Part shown: positions 1 to 29,852 of the stretch, piece by piece
How the letters are laid out: the number at the start of each line of letters is the position of its first letter
Numbering within the stretch: position 1 is the stretch's first letter
Assembly: GCF_004127445.1 (NCBI RefSeq)
Contig: NZ_QEXM01000057.1
Span: 248,001 to 312,000, forward strand
Length of the DNA: 64,000 nt
Source of the DNA: Streptomyces alfalfae
Lineage (GTDB): Bacteria; Actinomycetota; Actinomycetes; Streptomycetales; Streptomycetaceae
Direction: 5' to 3'
Notes under the pieces: generated by a model
Told to the model about the DNA's origin: nothing
Databases searched by the model: none
The model's input: the letters and a program-made list of their open reading frames with translations, nothing else
Position numbers and translations under genes: made by a program

Positions 1-1782
1 GACCGGTGGCCGGACGCACCCGCGCTCGAAGCGCTCGGCACGGGCGGCGTGGGCGGGACGGCGATGAGCTTCGCGGAGGCGGAGGACCGGGCCAACCGCC
101 TGGCGCACCGGCTCATCGCCCGGGGCGCCGGGCCCGGCGGCCTCGTCGCGCTGCTCCTTCCCCGCTCGACGGAGATGGTGCTCGCCCAACTGGCGGTGAC
201 GAAAGCCGGCGCCGCCTTCCTGCCCGTCGACCCGGCCTATCCGAAGGAGCGGATCGCGCTGATGCTGGGCGACGCCGCCCCCGCCCTCACCCTCGACGCC
301 CAGGAGGTCGCCGAGCTGCTCGCCGCCGCGCCGGACGGCGTCCCCGGACACCGGCCCACCGACGCCGACCGGACGCGCCCGCTCGACCTCGACGACCCGG
401 CGTACGTCATCTACACCTCCGGTTCCACCGGCACGCCCAAGGGTGTCGTCGTCACCCACCGCGGGCTCGCCGCGTTCGGCGCCGCCGAGGCGGCCCACTA
501 CCGGATCGCCCCGGGGGACCGGGTCCTCGCCTTCGCCACGCCCAGCTTCGACGCCAGCGTCCTGGAGCTGTGCGCGTCCCTGCCGCACGGCGCCCGGCTC
601 GTCGTGCCCCCGCCGGGACCGTTGCTCGGCGCAGGACTCGCCGACACCCTGCGGGCCGGGCGCATCACGCACACCCTGCTCCCGCCCGCCGCGCTCGCCA
701 CACTGCCGCCCGAGACCCCCGGCACGCTGCCGGACCTGAAGACGCTGATCGTCGGCGCCGACGCGTGCGGTCCCGAACTCGTCGCCCGCTGGGCGCCGCA
801 CCACCGCATGGTCAACTCCTACGGACCCACCGAGGCCACCGTCGTCGCCACCTGGTCCGCGCCGCTCACGGCGGACGGCGGCGCACCGCCCATCGGCCGC
901 CCGCTGCCCGCCACCGGCGCCTACGTCCTCGACGCCCGGCTGCGGCCGGTCCCCGACGGCGTCATCGGCGAACTGTGGCTCAGCGGACCGGCACTGGCGC
1001 GCGGTTACCTCGGCAGGCCCGGCCTGACGGCGTCCCGCTTCACCGCCGATCCGTTCGGGCCGCCCGGCACCCGCATGTACCGCACGGGCGACCTGGTGCG
1101 CCGCGACAGCGCCGGCGAACTGCACTACCTGGGCCGTACGGACCACCAGCTCAAGCTGCGCGGCCACCGCATCGAGGCGGGCGAGGTCGAGACGACCCTG
1201 GTCCGCCACCCGGGGGTGCTGGACGCCGTGGTGACCGTACGCGAGGACGAACCGGGACTGCCGCGCCTGGTCGCCCACCTGCTCACGGCCCCCGACGCGC
1301 AGCCGCCCGCCCCGGCGGAACTGCGGGACCTGGCCGCCCGCTCGCTGCCGGGGTACATGGTGCCGTCCGCGTTCGTGGTCCTGGACCGCTTCCCGCTCAC
1401 CGAGAACGGCAAGACCGACCGGGCCGCCCTGCCCGCCCCGGCGCCGGCAGACGAGCAGGAGGGGGAGCGGGCCGGGCACGTGGCACCCCGCACCCCCACC
1501 GAGGAGGCGGTGGCGGCCATCTGGGAGGAGACCCTCCAGACGGCCGTGGGCGCCGAGGACGACTACTTCCTGCTCGGCGGCGACTCGCTGCGCGCCCTGC
1601 TCATCGCCTCCCGCGCCAACGACGCGTTCGCCGTCACGCTCACCCCCCGTGACGTCCTGGTCTCCCGCACCGTCGCCGCCCTGGCGGAGCTGGTGGAGGA
1701 ACAGATCCTGAGCGAACTCGAACAGACCGCGTACCCCGAAGACGCCGCGTCCGGCGGCCCCGACCACGACCACGAACGGTGA
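1..1782 (+). CDS. NRPS, C-terminal A-T domains (5' end outside window)
   Basis: The frame is open from the first base, so this is the 3' part of a larger synthetase. An adenylation domain fills most of it: core motif [11 protein letters not shown] near base 410, SYGPTEAT near 815, TGD near 1085 and NGKTDR near 1405. A thiolation domain follows with phosphopantetheine serine in LGGDSL (about 1576). It ends without epimerase or thioesterase, 13 bases before the next synthetase. That fits hand-over of an L-configured chain to the LCL-type C domain opening the next protein. Aligning by eye to GrsA gives the pocket code DALLIGSVVK, mostly hydrophobic; I do not recognise it as a standard code, and an aromatic or large aliphatic substrate is only inferred. 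The same code recurs in the last module of the next gene. Confidence 0.95.
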   Translation, partial: DRWPDAPALEALGTGGVGGTAMSFAEAEDRANRLAHRLIARGAGPGGLVALLLPRSTEMVLAQLAVTKAGAAFLPVDPAYPKERIALMLGDAAPALTLDAQEVAELLAAAPDGVPGHRPTDADRTRPLDLDDPAYVIYTSGSTGTPKGVVVTHRGLAAFGAAEAAHYRIAPGDRVLAFATPSFDASVLELCASLPHGARLVVPPPGPLLGAGLADTLRAGRITHTLLPPAALATLPPETPGTLPDLKTLIVGADACGPELVARWAPHHRMVNSYGPTEATVVATWSAPLTADGGAPPIGRPLPATGAYVLDARLRPVPDGVIGELWLSGPALARGYLGRPGLTASRFTADPFGPPGTRMYRTGDLVRRDSAGELHYLGRTDHQLKLRGHRIEAGEVETTLVRHPGVLDAVVTVREDEPGLPRLVAHLLTAPDAQPPAPAELRDLAARSLPGYMVPSAFVVLDRFPLTENGKTDRAALPAPAPADEQEGERAGHVAPRTPTEEAVAAIWEETLQTAVGAEDDYFLLGGDSLRALLIASRANDAFAVTLTPRDVLVSRTVAALAELVEEQILSELEQTAYPEDAASGGPDHDHER

Positions 1783-1795
1783 GGAACCGACGACC

Positions 1796-21793
<19,998 letters not shown>

Positions 21794-21933
21794 CGACACC
21801 ACGGCCCCGCGCGGCGCCTTTCCGGCGAACCTCCCGGCACGGGCCGCACACCCCCCGGGCCCCGACCGCACCCTCGCCCCCCCGACCCACCTCTCCCCGA
21901 ACCGAACCGAACCGGATGACGAAAGAAGGCGAC

Positions 21934-22137
21934 ATGGACGAGAACACCCGCTTCCAGGTGCTGCGCAACGACGAGGAGCAGTACTCGCTCTGGCCCACCG
22001 AGACCGAGGTGCCCGCGGGCTGGCAGCCCGTCGGCAAGGAGGGCACCGAGGCCGAGTGCTCCGCCTACGTCGACGAGGTCTGGACCGACATGCGGCCCAA
22101 GAGCCTGCGCGAGCGCATGGAGAGCGCCGGGGCCTGA
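21934..22137 (+). CDS. MbtH-like NRPS accessory protein
   Basis: A 67-residue protein with the whole MbtH signature: NDEEQYSLWP at residues 12-21, PAGW near 27-30, and WTDMRP followed by SLRERM near the C-terminus. MbtH-like proteins bind adenylation domains and are often needed for their solubility or activity, so the likely partners are the six A domains just upstream. Two in-frame ATGs lie at 21916 and 21934; the second is chosen because AGAAGG sits four bases before it and because the family is about 70 residues long. The gene starts 140 bases after the synthetase stop, across a C-rich leader with a short GAACC repeat (about 21896-21915), and is probably co-transcribed with it. Confidence 0.96.
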   Translation: MDENTRFQVLRNDEEQYSLWPTETEVPAGWQPVGKEGTEAECSAYVDEVWTDMRPKSLRERMESAGA

Positions 22138-22269
22138 CAGGACCCGCCCGCACCGGCACGCCGGGCCGACCGCATCCGCGACGGCCCGGCGCCCCCGGCA
22201 CGTCACCGTTTCCGGCGCCCCACCGCCCTCGGCCCCCCATCGGACGGCACCACTCCCGAGGAGCCCGAC

Positions 22270-22833
22270 ATGACCCCCGTCCTGCGCACCGAACGCCTGG
22301 ACTTCCTGCCCTACCGACCCGAACACGAGGACCACTTCGTCGCCCTGCTGCGGGACGCGGAGGTGTGCCGCTGGATGGGCCAGGACCTCGTGCCCGAGCC
22401 TCAACTGCGCGAGGTGTTCCGCGCGATCCTCACCGACGTCTACCCCCGGCACCGGTTCGACGTGTGGGGCCTGTGGACGGACGGCGCCTACGCGGGCCAC
22501 GCCGAGGTGAAGCCCACCGGCAACGTCGACGGCCATGAACTCATCACCGCGCTCGCCCCCGCGTACTGGGGGAAGGGCCTGGGCGGCGAGGCCGTACACG
22601 GCCTGCTCCGGTACGGCGCCGACACGCTCGGCCTCAGCGAGGCGTACGGCATGGTCGGCGCGGAGAACACCGCGAGCCTCGCCCTCTGCCGCCGCCTGGG
22701 TTTCCGCCACGTCAAGGACGTCGTCGGCGACGACGGCGCCGTCACGAAGATGATGGTCATCCAGAGCCCGGCCCCGAGCCGGGCGGCCGGCGCGGACGGC
22801 CTCGCCCGTGAGGGTGACGGACCGCGCGCGTGA
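22270..22833 (+). CDS. GNAT-family N-acetyltransferase (RimJ/RimL-like)
   Basis: 187 residues that open with the RTERLDFLPYRPEH segment typical of RimJ/RimL-type acetyltransferases. The acetyl-CoA loop is GKGLGGEA near residue 105, followed by the usual NTASLALCRRLGF helix. It would transfer an acetyl group from acetyl-CoA to an amine. The substrate cannot be read from sequence: candidates are a ribosomal protein, a small molecule, or an amine of the peptide made upstream. It lies 132 bases after mbtH on the same strand, with GAGGAGC before the ATG, and is the last gene in this direction before a convergent terminator. A tailoring or self-protection role is possible but unproven. Confidence 0.88.
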   Translation: MTPVLRTERLDFLPYRPEHEDHFVALLRDAEVCRWMGQDLVPEPQLREVFRAILTDVYPRHRFDVWGLWTDGAYAGHAEVKPTGNVDGHELITALAPAYWGKGLGGEAVHGLLRYGADTLGLSEAYGMVGAENTASLALCRRLGFRHVKDVVGDDGAVTKMMVIQSPAPSRAAGADGLAREGDGPRA

Positions 22834-22907
22834 CGGCGACGGCGTCGTGAGGACCCCTCGGTGAGGAAGAAGGGCGGCCCGGCACTCGGCGCACGTACGC
22901 CGGGGGG

Positions 22908-22943
22908 CCGGCCGGTCCCGTCCACGTGAACGGGACCGGCCGG
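22908..22943. terminator. Perfect 14-bp inverted repeat between convergent genes
   Basis: Arms 22908-22921 and 22930-22943 are perfectly complementary, with an 8-base loop. The hairpin lies between the GNAT gene (+) and the R61-like gene (-), which converge here, so it could terminate transcription from both sides. There is no U-tract, as is common in Streptomyces. It marks the probable right edge of the NRPS transcription unit. Confidence 0.75.
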
Positions 22944-23007
22944 TCGCCTCGGGCTGCCGCGCGGTCGTCGGGCCCTGGAGCGTCAGGCCCTCGGCGCGCG
23001 GCCGGCC

Positions 23008-24660
<1,653 letters not shown>

Positions 24661-25614
24661 TCACACCCCCGGGTCGGGCTTGACGGGGCCGGGCCGCAGG
24701 GCGCGGGCCGCTTCCAGTTGTGCCGCGAAGGCCAGTCCGAGGAACAGCGCGAGCGAGGTGAGATAGGCCCACAGCAGCAAGGACATGAAGGCGCTGAGCG
24801 GACCGTAGACCGTGTCGAAAGAGCCGCTGACCGAGAGGTAGAGGCTCAAGAGGCCGGTCAGCCCCGTCCACAGCAGGAGGTACACGGCCGCGCCGAAAGC
24901 CAGCCACGTATAGCCGGGCTGGCGCCGCCGCGGCGAGCGCCGGAAGATGACGCTCGCCGAGACGAGTGCCAGCACGAAGCCCAACGGCCAGCGCACCACG
25001 CCGAACACGGCGTTCACCTGGTGCCCGACACCGAAGACCGTCACCGCCGCGGCCGCCAGATCGGCGCCGGCCACCATCACCACGAAACCAAGGCCCAGGG
25101 GCAGGCCCGCGACGACGGCCATGGCCAGGCCGCGCAGGTACTTCCGGTGGAAGGGCCGGTCCCGCTCGTTACCGTAGATCCGATTGGCTCCGCGCTCGAT
25201 CTGACACATCGCCGTCGTGACGTTGGCCAGGGAGAACACGAGCCCGAACCAGAGAGCGACCTGCGTGCCACCGTCCGCGGTGCGGCGGCTACGGGCCAGC
25301 GCCTCTTCGACGACGTCGGCGCTCGGCCCCTGTGCCATACGGTGGATGACCACCTCCGCGAACCTGCCGATGTCCTGGCTGTGCAGCACGCTCGACAGGC
25401 CGACGAACACGATCGCGAGGGGCACGACCGCGAGGACCGTCTGCAGCGCCAGTGCCCGGGAGTGGCTGAAGCCGTCGGCGTAGCGGAACCGGACGAACGC
25501 GTCGCGCAGCAGCCGCCAGCCGCCGTAGTGGCGCAGTGCCAAGAAGGCCTCGTCGCCCGAGAGTTCCTCGCCCTCCATGTCCCGCGTCTCGGGGACCGCC
25601 GTCGCCGTACCCAT
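24661..25614 (-). CDS. YihY/BrkB family inner-membrane protein
   Basis: 317 residues with about six hydrophobic segments, a soluble N-terminus and a short charged C-terminus. The family pattern is clear: DGFSHSRALALQTVLAVVPL at the first membrane segment, an IERGANRIYG motif in the middle, and a last segment with GPLSAFMSLLLWAYLTSLA. YihY/BrkB proteins (once called RNase BN) are integral membrane proteins of poorly defined transport-like function. The gene stands alone on the minus strand. A GC-rich stretch with GGGGGG lies before the ATG. Nothing nearby indicates a substrate. Confidence 0.9.
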   Translation of the reverse strand: MGTATAVPETRDMEGEELSGDEAFLALRHYGGWRLLRDAFVRFRYADGFSHSRALALQTVLAVVPLAIVFVGLSSVLHSQDIGRFAEVVIHRMAQGPSADVVEEALARSRRTADGGTQVALWFGLVFSLANVTTAMCQIERGANRIYGNERDRPFHRKYLRGLAMAVVAGLPLGLGFVVMVAGADLAAAAVTVFGVGHQVNAVFGVVRWPLGFVLALVSASVIFRRSPRRRQPGYTWLAFGAAVYLLLWTGLTGLLSLYLSVSGSFDTVYGPLSAFMSLLLWAYLTSLALFLGLAFAAQLEAARALRPGPVKPDPGV

Positions 25615-25757
25615 GCCTTGCCCCCCGAATCGTCCCGTCGTGCACCCGGTCGTACACCGGCCGAAAACGCGGGCGTACGTGTGCCCCGGTGCCCCGGCAC
25701 CGCCGACGCAATCCGCCTTCCCGGGGATGACGAGGTGTCACGCGGCCCCTCCCGGGG

Positions 25758-26531
25758 CTACCGGAGGACGATGTCGCGTCCCGGGCCGCCCTCCAGGGTG
25801 TCCCGGCCGGGTCCGCCGTCGACCAGGTCGTCACCGCCCTCGCCGTTCAGGGTGTCGTCGCCGGCGCCGCCGAGGAGGACGTCGCGGCCGTCACCGCCCA
25901 GGACGTGGTCGTCGTCCGGTCCGGCGGACACGAGGTCCGCGCCGCCGTACGCCTCGATCATGTCCTCGCCCCGGCCGCCCCGCAGCCGCTGGTCGCCGTC
26001 GTCACCCATCAGGTGGTCCATCCCGTCACCACCGTCCAGGACCGAGAGCCCCATGACCATGTCGTTCCCCGCGTCGCCCCGCACCGTGCGCGCGGTATGG
26101 GCGTGCAGTTCGTCGTCACCGGCGCCGCCCCGTACGGTGTCGACCGCGGGGTCGCTGGTGACGATCGTGTCGTCGCGGTCGCCGAGGAAGACATCGATCC
26201 GGTCCCGGGCGGTGCGGCCGGTGGGCAGCTCGCAGACGACGAAGGTGTGGTCCCCCGGGTCGAGGTACGCGCAGTGGTCCCCGGGTGTGATCGGGACGGC
26301 GTCCCGGAAGCCGATCTGCCGGACGCCCGAGCCGACCTCCATGGGGATCACGTGGAGGTCGTTGGCCTGTCCTGCCGCGGCGGTGAAGACGATGGACTGG
26401 GCCGCCCAGTCGGCGCCGACGCGGGCCTGCGCGCCGGTGGCGGCCGGGGCGGCGGACACCGGGACGACGGCGAGTCCGGTGGCGAGCAGAGCCACGGCGG
26501 CAGCGCGGGTGGTGGCTGCGTGTCGATTCAT
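25758..26531 (-). CDS. Secreted protein with RTX-type calcium-binding nonapeptide repeats
   Basis: 257 residues. A signal peptide ending near APAATGA is followed by about 80 residues with two Cys, then a repeat array from about residue 120 to the end. The repeats follow the GGxGxDxLx pattern of hemolysin-type calcium-binding proteins (for example GGAGDDTLNGEGGDDLVDGG). The array would fold as a parallel beta-roll in extracellular calcium. No catalytic domain is recognisable, so function is unknown; comparable small RTX proteins are common in Streptomyces secretomes. The gene follows the terminator of the monooxygenase gene and so is probably transcribed separately. The site upstream of the ATG resembles a weak GAGAT. 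Confidence 0.88.
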   Translation of the reverse strand: MNRHAATTRAAAVALLATGLAVVPVSAAPAATGAQARVGADWAAQSIVFTAAAGQANDLHVIPMEVGSGVRQIGFRDAVPITPGDHCAYLDPGDHTFVVCELPTGRTARDRIDVFLGDRDDTIVTSDPAVDTVRGGAGDDELHAHTARTVRGDAGNDMVMGLSVLDGGDGMDHLMGDDGDQRLRGGRGEDMIEAYGGADLVSAGPDDDHVLGGDGRDVLLGGAGDDTLNGEGGDDLVDGGPGRDTLEGGPGRDIVLR

Positions 26532-26695
26532 GGGATCTCATCTCGATATGGCGACCGGTGGGCCGGCCGGAGGCGGAGAGCCGCCGCGTCACGGTGCCGT
26601 GCCGTCCTCCGGGCGGGCGGGACGGGCTCCTTACGTCGGCGGCCACGACGAGACAGGCCGCGGGCTCCCGGCCGCTGGACGGCTCGGATGAGGCG

Positions 26696-26741
26696 CCCGG
26701 TGTCCGGAGCAGCGGGCACGCCCGCCGCTCCGGACACCGGG
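26696..26741 (-). terminator. Strong hairpin after the lytic monooxygenase gene
   Basis: Arms 26696-26710 and 26727-26741 are a perfect 15-bp inverted repeat, and the loop contains a further GCGGG/CCCGC pairing. It lies about 58 bases past the monooxygenase stop codon and should insulate it from the RTX gene. No T-tract follows. Confidence 0.8.
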
Positions 26742-26798
26742 ACACCGGTCGGCCGCGCGGGCCGACGCGACCCGGCAGGGCCGGGCGGTGGTGTTCCG

Positions 26799-27314
26799 TC
26801 AGCTCACGTTCACATCGACGCAGGCGTAGAACGCGTTGCTGGTGTCGGCGATGTTCCACACGGCCAGCACCTTCTGCTTGCCGGTCAGGCTGCCGAAGTT
26901 GACCTGGTGCGTGACGGTCTCGCCCGGCCGGGCGCCCCCGTCGTTGAACTCCGCGATCTTCCGGCCACCCACGTAGTACTGCCAGGTGGAGGTGGCGTGC
27001 CGGGCCGTCAGCCGCCAGTTGAAGCTGGTGGTCCGGCTGACCGGGGTCACTTTCCAGCCCTTGCTGTCGTTGTCGAGCTCGGCGAAGGCGGCGTTGCCTC
27101 CGCTGCAGCTCTTCAGACCCTTGGGGCCCTCGACGCTCTGCGGCTCGTACTTGATGGAACCGCAGGGGACCACGCCGGCGGCACACTGCGCCTGCCGGCT
27201 GGGCGGCGAGGAGATGTATCCGTGCGCGCTCGCGCTGCCGGCCGGGAGGCTCACGGCCAGCAGCGGGGCGATCCCCGCGCCGATGACCGCGGCCAGTGTC
27301 TTCTTGCTCTTCAT
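26799..27314 (-). CDS. Chitin-type lytic polysaccharide monooxygenase (AA10, CBM33 family)
   Basis: 171 residues. The signal peptide (residues 1-30) ends in ASA, leaving His31 as the mature N-terminus. With His106 (in ARHATSTW) it forms the copper-binding histidine brace of AA10 enzymes. HGYISSPPSRQ at the mature start is diagnostic. The enzyme oxidatively cleaves crystalline chitin or cellulose outside the cell; the small single-domain form and the DasR-type operator upstream favour chitin. The start at 27314 is chosen over upstream in-frame codons because AGAGGAG lies just before it and because it gives a proper signal peptide. Expression is probably repressed by DasR and relieved by amino-sugar phosphates. 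It is a monocistron ending at the hairpin 26696-26741. Confidence 0.95.
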   Translation of the reverse strand: MKSKKTLAAVIGAGIAPLLAVSLPAGSASAHGYISSPPSRQAQCAAGVVPCGSIKYEPQSVEGPKGLKSCSGGNAAFAELDNDSKGWKVTPVSRTTSFNWRLTARHATSTWQYYVGGRKIAEFNDGGARPGETVTHQVNFGSLTGKQKVLAVWNIADTSNAFYACVDVNVS

Positions 27315-27432
27315 GACGACTCCTCTGTGGGGGTACGTGTCCGCCCACGCGAAGACAGGCGAACATGAGCATGTCAAGCGAATCGCCATGGTTGTGGGGC
27401 TGGTCATGGCGACGAGGTGAACTGTACCCCTC

Positions 27433-27446
27433 TTGGTCTAGACCAA
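27433..27446. promoter_or_regulatory. DasR-responsive element (dre), perfect palindrome
   Basis: TTGGTCTAGACCAA is a perfect 14-base palindrome containing the TGGTCTAGACCA core of the DasR operator of Streptomyces. It sits 119 bases upstream of the lytic monooxygenase start, which matches the known control of chitin-degradation genes by the GntR-family regulator DasR. The site itself is seen directly; the regulation is inferred from family knowledge. Confidence 0.85.
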
Positions 27447-27523
27447 ACTAGTGCCTGGTCCCACTCAGGCGTGTGGGAGGTCGTCGCCGTGGGCGTATCC
27501 GATGGTCGCGGCTGCTGAGCGGC

Positions 27524-28537
27524 TCACCGCACCGCTGCCGGTGAACTTCCGCCGCGTATGCGCAGAGCGGGGCTTCCTGAGCCGTCCGCCCGGGCCGTCC
27601 AGATGTCCTGTTTGCGACCATCCGTTCCCGGGAGGGCGTACGCGAGCGTGTCGTCGTCCAGCCAGGCCGCCTGGTCGTCGACGCTGCGCCGTTCGGCGAG
27701 CGGGTGTTCGCGCATCGTGCGCAGGTCGAGGACGTACAGCCGCCACGGGTCCCGCGTCCCCTCGCGCACCCGCTTCTTGAAGGCGACGCGCGTGTTGTCG
27801 GGGGAGAGCGACGGGCACTCGACGTTCGCACGCAGGGCGGTCGCCGACCACTTCGCCATGTCGCCGCGCACCAGGTGCGTCTTGCCCTTCGTGGACACCG
27901 TCGCGTAGAAGGTGTTGTCGTCCTTCGCGAAGGTCACACCCCAGTAGTTGACGTCGGGGGAGTGGTAGCGGCGGCCGCCGAGGGTGAGGGGGATCTCCTC
28001 CATGTTCTTGATGAGGTAACCCGTACGGGTGTCCAGGATCGACGTGCGGGTGGAGAACGACGAGCCCGCGTACGAGTCGCCCGTCGCGAACATCGTCCAG
28101 GACAGCATCCGCCCCGACGTCGAGACGCGCGCCCGGTTGGGGATGCCGGTCAGGGCGATCCGGCGCTTCTCGCGGAGCCGGTCGTCCAGGACGACCGCGT
28201 ACGACTTGGGCGGGATGCCTGACCTGCGCTGCAGGCAGAGCCCCGTGCCCGCGGCGGCGTAGAAGCGCTCGCAGGAGGGGCCGCCGGTGGTGCGGGCCCC
28301 GCCGCCCCCGCCGGCGGCCGGGACACGTGCGACCCGGCCCGCCGACTCCGTCGTGCTGCGGAAGTAGAGCGTGCCCCGGTCCAGGCCGAACTCCGGGGTC
28401 GCGTCGGCCGATTCGGCACGCTCCGCAGCCTGCAGCGTGTACGTGACGGCGACGCCCGCGAGGACCGCGGCCGCCGCGGCCACGGCGACGACGCGCGAGC
28501 GGAGGGACGGGAGCGGGGAAGGGGTCTGCTGCTTCAC
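27524..28537 (-). CDS. Membrane-anchored or secreted TolB/WD40-like beta-propeller protein
   Basis: 337 residues. An N-terminal hydrophobic segment (about residues 15-35) follows a short cytoplasmic head. The rest has the spaced TolB-like propeller signals: LSPDNTRVAFKKR, WRLYVLDLRTM, AAWLDDDTLAYALP and DIWTARADGSG. Such domains usually bind proteins or ligands; no catalytic residues are evident. The start is GTG at 28537 with GGAGG six bases upstream; the frame runs on upstream, but that part is the shadow of the MFS gene. Its GTG overlaps the TGA of the MFS gene (GTGA), so the two are translationally coupled and may act together, for example as exporter and extracytoplasmic partner. That partnership is an inference. 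Confidence 0.8.
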   Translation of the reverse strand: MKQQTPSPLPSLRSRVVAVAAAAAVLAGVAVTYTLQAAERAESADATPEFGLDRGTLYFRSTTESAGRVARVPAAGGGGGARTTGGPSCERFYAAAGTGLCLQRRSGIPPKSYAVVLDDRLREKRRIALTGIPNRARVSTSGRMLSWTMFATGDSYAGSSFSTRTSILDTRTGYLIKNMEEIPLTLGGRRYHSPDVNYWGVTFAKDDNTFYATVSTKGKTHLVRGDMAKWSATALRANVECPSLSPDNTRVAFKKRVREGTRDPWRLYVLDLRTMREHPLAERRSVDDQAAWLDDDTLAYALPGTDGRKQDIWTARADGSGSPALRIRGGSSPAAVR

Positions 28538-29832
28538 GGGGGGCCTCCGGAAGATGTGTCCGATTGCGGGAGCAGCGCCGCCGCCCCGGCGACCGCCACC
28601 GTCAGCGCGACGACCGCGCAGGTCAGGGCGGTCTCGACGCCCCACAGCGTCCACGCCGCACCGAACCCGGCCGCGGCGACGAGCCGGGCGAGGGCCTGTC
28701 CGGTCTGGAGGACGGCCATCCCGCTCGCCCGGCGCTCCCGCGCGACCACGGGGGCGACCAGCGCCATCAGCACGCCGTCGGTGGCCGCGTAGAAGACCCC
28801 GAGCAGCAGCAGTACGCCGACGAGGAGCGGCCAGCCGTCGGTGGGCGCGAGCAGGAGGACGTAACCACCGAGCAGCGCGATGTGCCCGGCGAGGAACGGC
28901 ATGCGGCGCCCGACGCGGTCGGCGAGCCGCCCGGCCGGGACGGCGAGCAGCAGGTAGACCGCGGCGGCGCCCAGCGGCAGCAACGGGAACCACGAGATGG
29001 CGAAGTCCAGCCGCCGCTGGAGCAGGAGGTAGAGGAACGCGTCGCCGATGGTGGCGGCGCCGAGCAGCGCCGCCGCGAGGAGGACGCGCCGGAAGGCGGG
29101 GACGCGGAGCAGGCCGAGGGCGCGGGGGCGCGGGGCGGCCGGCGCGTGTCGTTCGGTGGCGACGCCCGGTGGCCGTGGTGGTCGCGGTGCGGGTTGCGAC
29201 AAGTGCCCCGGCACGAACGCGGCCAGCATCAGCACCCCGAGCAGCCCGAAGCAGAAACTGACGACGAACACGGCGTCGTACGCGTCCGCCGTCGCCCACA
29301 GCAGCGCGAACGCGGCGAGCGGCCCGAGCAGCGCGCCCGTCGTGTCCATCGCCCGGTGCACACCGAAGGCGCGGCCCAGCACGTCGGGCGGGCTGCTCAG
29401 GGAGATGAGGGCGTCGCGCGGCGCGGTGCGCACGCCCTTGCCGATGCGGTCGGCGGCGAGCGCCGCGCCGATCCCCGCGGTGGCGCCGCCCGCGAGGAGC
29501 AGCCCGAGGCGGGAGAGCGCCGAGAGGGCGTAGCCGCCGCCCGCGACGAGTTTGTGCCGGCCGCCGCGGTCGGCGGCGTATCCGCCGGCCAGCCGCACCA
29601 GGGCCGTGACTCCGTTGTAGAGCCCGTCGAGGAAGCCGAACTGGAGGGGCGAGAGACCGAGTTGGAGGACGAAGTAGAGCGGCAGGACGGCGGTGACCAT
29701 CTCGGAGGAGATGTCCGTGACCAGGCTGACCGCGCCGAGCGCGAGGACGGGTCCCGCGACGCGGCCGCGCCGGGCCCCGGACTGTTCCTGCTCCGAGGCC
29801 TTGGCGACCGCGTCGGTGGTGGCCAGATACAT
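28534..29832 (-). CDS. Major facilitator superfamily transporter
   Basis: 432 residues with about twelve hydrophobic segments. The MFS loop 2-3 signature appears as LVRLAGGYAADRGGRHKLV, with a related AGRLADRVGRRMPF in the second half. The central loop (AAPRPRALG region) is basic and proline-rich. It resembles drug or metabolite exporters, but substrate cannot be inferred. The ATG at 29832 follows the phosphatase stop by 20 bases, with no strong ribosome binding site, which suggests read-through translation from upstream. The last codons overlap the GTG of the propeller gene. Order is phosphatase, transporter, propeller protein. Confidence 0.9.
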   Translation of the reverse strand: MYLATTDAVAKASEQEQSGARRGRVAGPVLALGAVSLVTDISSEMVTAVLPLYFVLQLGLSPLQFGFLDGLYNGVTALVRLAGGYAADRGGRHKLVAGGGYALSALSRLGLLLAGGATAGIGAALAADRIGKGVRTAPRDALISLSSPPDVLGRAFGVHRAMDTTGALLGPLAAFALLWATADAYDAVFVVSFCFGLLGVLMLAAFVPGHLSQPAPRPPRPPGVATERHAPAAPRPRALGLLRVPAFRRVLLAAALLGAATIGDAFLYLLLQRRLDFAISWFPLLPLGAAAVYLLLAVPAGRLADRVGRRMPFLAGHIALLGGYVLLLAPTDGWPLLVGVLLLLGVFYAATDGVLMALVAPVVARERRASGMAVLQTGQALARLVAAAGFGAAWTLWGVETALTCAVVALTVAVAGAAALLPQSDTSSGGPP

Positions 29833-29852
29833 GGCGTTCGCGTTCGTCCGGC

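Noticed and set aside
27315-27407. Upstream in-frame start for the lytic monooxygenase
   Set aside because: It would place 31 residues before the signal peptide; the ATG at 27314 has a strong ribosome binding site and gives His1 after cleavage.
28540-29299. N-terminal extension of the beta-propeller ORF to 591 residues
   Set aside because: The upstream part is antiparallel-free but out of frame with the real MFS gene, Arg/Pro-rich and without motifs; a good GTG with GGAGG exists at 28537.
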